Of a stretch of 64,000 nucleotides of DNA, positions 61,181 to 64,000 are shown piece by piece. A model generated the notes under the pieces. The model did not search any database. It saw nothing but the letters and a program-made list of their open reading frames with translations, and had not been told where the DNA came from. The position numbers and the translations under genes are program-made. Position 1 is the stretch's first letter. Each line of letters begins with the position of its first letter. The stretch is from positions 36,012,409 through 36,076,408 of the forward strand of contig JALGQZ010000009.1 in NCBI GenBank assembly GCA_023105745.1, given 5' to 3'. The DNA is from Austropuccinia psidii (lineage: Eukaryota > Basidiomycota > Pucciniomycetes > Pucciniales > Sphaerophragmiaceae).

Positions 61181-63207
61181 TGTGAGCCTTTGAGATATGA
61201 CCACATACCCAATAAGGTCACAAAAAAGACTCAGAATATTTATACCTTTAATATAATTATATTAAAATTACTTAGAATAATTATACATTAAAAATAATTA
61301 CTTAAATATACAAAAAATACCATAAATTGGTACAAAAATTGGTTTAACTTAAAAACCAATGAATCAACATGTAAAATAAATTACACCATTGGATTCCCCA
61401 TGGTAAAATACACATATACCATTTTTATGGCATATCTGTAAAGTCAATATTTAATGAATTATAAGGTATAATACCTTATAAAAACCATAAAACCTTATTT
61501 ATCTCAGAAGCTAATGAAACAACATGTGAAATAAATTGTACCAGTGGATTCCCCACAAACATCCACACATAAAACAATTAATAAGCTAATTTCCAAAGTT
61601 AATACTTAAGGAATTAACCTGAATATATGCACTTTTTTGGTCAATGCATATATTCAAGGATCATAGCTAATATCTCTTAAACTATACATGATAGGATGAT
61701 GAACCAAAAATAAAGTTACCACGTAGTTACTGTAAGAGCACAGATATGAACTTCATTCTACAAATTATAAACAAGGTTAAAACCTATGATAAAATATTGA
61801 TAAAAATCAACAGAGCTGTTGAACACTTTGTTGTGAAAGTGTTCCAAACTTAAAAAAAAGTATACAGTTGGATTCTACTAGTTCATTCGTGAAGAATGAT
61901 GTAATTTGTACTATTAAATTCAGGGTATAACCCCCTGAAATCAAGGTTTGAAGTTTAAAATATTGAATTTCGACAGAAAAGATGAGTTACAAGAAAAATC
62001 ATCAAAATTAGAGTTTTGATGATGTAATGAAAAGCTCTTGGCAGCATAATCAGGTTATGCCAGGCTATCAGAATTCACTCTCTGAATTGCTGTAGCGTGT
62101 AAATCTTAAAAGTTATTGAGGATCAAAGCTTGAGCTTAATTTGAGCAGTTATGATCACTCACAGTAACCTTAATTTAAGTTTAACAGTCTTAAGAGTGAT
62201 AAAATTGGTGAATACTATTAGTTTATGATTAAAACTAATAAAATCCACGAAATTTGGGGTTCTGCCAAGCCTCTGATGTCATCAACTTTAGAGTTATAGT
62301 GATAACTCTAAATAATGGTGTAATAATGATGTAATATGGTTTGATAATGATGTAATCATCTCCAAACCTTAAAATATTGATCAATTCCAGTGGATATGAT
62401 CAGTAAACGTCTACTAGAAGCCTGTTGGACTCTAGGAGGGAGGTATTTACTATAAATAGAGCTCTTTTTACTCTATTTTCCCCTCAGACGCATCAAAAAC
62501 ATTAAATCAATTAAATCAAAGGTAATTTCTTTATTCTTTATATATAAAACTATTATATTATTAAAGACCAAAGACCACCTTATTATAATCATATATTTTG
62601 ACGTGATTAAATCATTTATTTAATTGTTTTTGTTAAAAATCTCTCTAAAAACCTCATTTCCACGTAAAAACCCAGAATAATTTGTAATTTTCTTTATTTT
62701 TATTGTAAATACAATTTGAAAAGGTTGTATTTATATTTTTTGGCGTAAAATATTTCAAAATTATTATATTAGGTGTTAAAAGTAGGTTATTTTCTCTTAT
62801 TATAATAATTCCTCTATTATTACTCTCTTAATAATTCTCTAATTAATATAAATAGTATTTATATTAATTCATAACTTTAATATTAGTAATATTATTGTTA
62901 TTAATTGTTTTTTATGAATAAAAAGCAATTTTTTATGCCTTTATTATTTGTTGGTAACAATAATAAAGAGCTTTTTAAATATATTAATTATTTTATATTA
63001 ATATATTTATTTATTATATTATATTTTCATAATATAAATTATATTATTATATTTATTTAATAATATAATTATTTTACGCCATAATAATAATAATTATTTA
63101 TTATTATTATATTTTTAATCTTATTTATTCAATTCATAAGGACATTCAGAGTACAATAAGTAATAAATTAGTAATTTTTACTTATTGTTTCATAGTCAAA
63201 CCTTACA
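61181..63207 (+). mobile_element. Solo LTR of family C (2027 bp), TSD GTCTG
   Basis: Starts TGTGAGCCTTTGAG and ends AGTCAAACCTTACA. GTCTG is duplicated at 61176-61180 and 63208-63212. No internal region. It is the best reference copy for the split LTR C across 19.5-60 kb. Highly AT-rich at 62750-63180. Confidence 0.88.
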
Positions 63208-63234
63208 GTCTGGCACCCTTGGAGCCAAGATTCC

Positions 63235-64000
63235 TGTGGGCCTTAGAGGTATTTTCATATACCCAAAAGACCACAAATGATAAATTGAGATACAAATATA
63301 AATAAAATAAATTTATTTATATTATAAAAATAAAAATAAAAATATAAATTCAAATTTATATTCAAAAATCAAGAATTAATTATAATTTAAAAATAAAATT
63401 ACAATAAAATTTAAAATTATGAAAATACATTTTTACTTGTAAAAATTAAGTAAAAGTGAATTTTTAATAAAAATTATGAAATTAAAATATTTTTGGTAAA
63501 AATTTATATAGAATATATTATAAATTTTTATCCAATAAATAAACATAAAGAAATTATCACACCATTGGATTCCTCATAAAAAATAAAGTGGGGTCACCTC
63601 TGGATGAAATTTCTATAACTCAACTCTAAATAAGCTTAAATTAAGTTTTTAGTATTTTTTGTACAAACATATGAGAAGCCTCAAGAACCTTAATTTAATT
63701 CACATCACATGTGGTGTTAACCATCAATTTCTGTGTTAAAATTGAGGTTTTGTGTTTGGTTTAGATGTTATGAGGAATTGAAGTATTTTGAATTCAAATG
63801 TCAAAATATGCGTGTGTATTACATAAGTGAACTTTAGTTTACATATGTGGTATCAATTATTACAGATGTGTAACTAAAAACTCAATTGAATTATATATGT
63901 AAATTATAATTGTATTACATGATGAGGAATTAAAGGAAAAATAAATTGGAAAGATTAATTCTGGGGGGGAAAAGACACTCTAGCTCTAAGGGGGAGCTAG
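63235..64000 (+). mobile_element. B-type LTR, cut by window end
   Basis: Starts TGTGGGCCTTAGAGGTATTTTCAT and follows LTR B (TATACCCAAAAGACCACAAAT, GGGGTCACCTCT, ending in GGGGGAGCTAG) to the last base. More of the element presumably lies outside the window. Confidence 0.85.

Noticed and set aside
63208..63234. TGG-initial sequence after the LTR C end that resembles a tRNA primer-binding site
   Set aside because: The first five bases are the GTCTG target duplication, and the rest matches the inverted LTR B that flanks the insertion, so 61181-63207 is a solo LTR.
1..64000. tRNA, rRNA, riboswitch or bacterial-type signals
   Set aside because: None could be recognised; the window reads as fungal nuclear repeat DNA.

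Overview
The window looks like repeat-dense, AT-rich nuclear DNA of a rust fungus (Pucciniales), probably Austropuccinia psidii or a close relative. The basis is short fungal introns (about 59-78 bp, GTRAGN...YAG), strong CpG depletion, Ty3/Gypsy gag-pol polyproteins and TE-linked gene families that I recognise from rust genomes, and nested LTR elements separated by almost no ordinary host sequence. The genus-level guess rests on recall and could not be searched. No rRNA, tRNA or clearly intact single-copy host gene was recognised.

Region 1 (1-17.45 kb) is a cluster of decayed genes on both strands. In order: an unrecognised gene (+), a TET/JBP-like 2OG-Fe(II) oxygenase (+), a four-exon gene with a Zn2Cys6-type cysteine cluster (-), a SNF2-family ATPase (+), a second unrecognised multi-exon gene (-), and a tnp2/Plavaka-type (CACTA-like) transposase (+). 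Minisatellites, three short palindromes with the same core, and a small CpG-rich block lie between them. It may be one or more large DNA transposons carrying cytosine-modification and chromatin cargo.

Region 2 (18-60 kb) is a stack of nested elements. One old LTR (family C) is split into four pieces (19498-20246, 34275-34648, 48840-49078, 59649-60046) by three insertions. The first is a 14-kb block (20247-34274) that contains a complete MULE transposon with an OTU-protease domain (21031-25389), a 2.5-kb satellite of a 10-bp unit, and an unknown gene remnant. The second is a small LTR element D (34649-48834), whose 5' LTR holds an 11.6-kb Ty3/Gypsy chromovirus A (35077-46693). A carries an antisense Zn2Cys6 gene and a nested inverted solo LTR E. 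The third is a Ty3/Gypsy chromovirus B (49079-59648), whose 3' LTR holds a 520-bp MITE that shares TIRs with the MULE. Target-site duplications support most of these boundaries: D TCTTC, A TCAAG, E ATACC, B AAATA, MULE TACTTAAA, MITE TATAAATA.

Region 3 (60-64 kb) holds an inverted B-type LTR interrupted by a solo LTR of family C (61181-63207, TSD GTCTG), then the start of another B-type LTR that runs off the window. Nearly every coding region carries premature stops or frameshifts. Where the ancestral residue is fixed by a universal motif, several changes are CpG-type C-to-T transitions.
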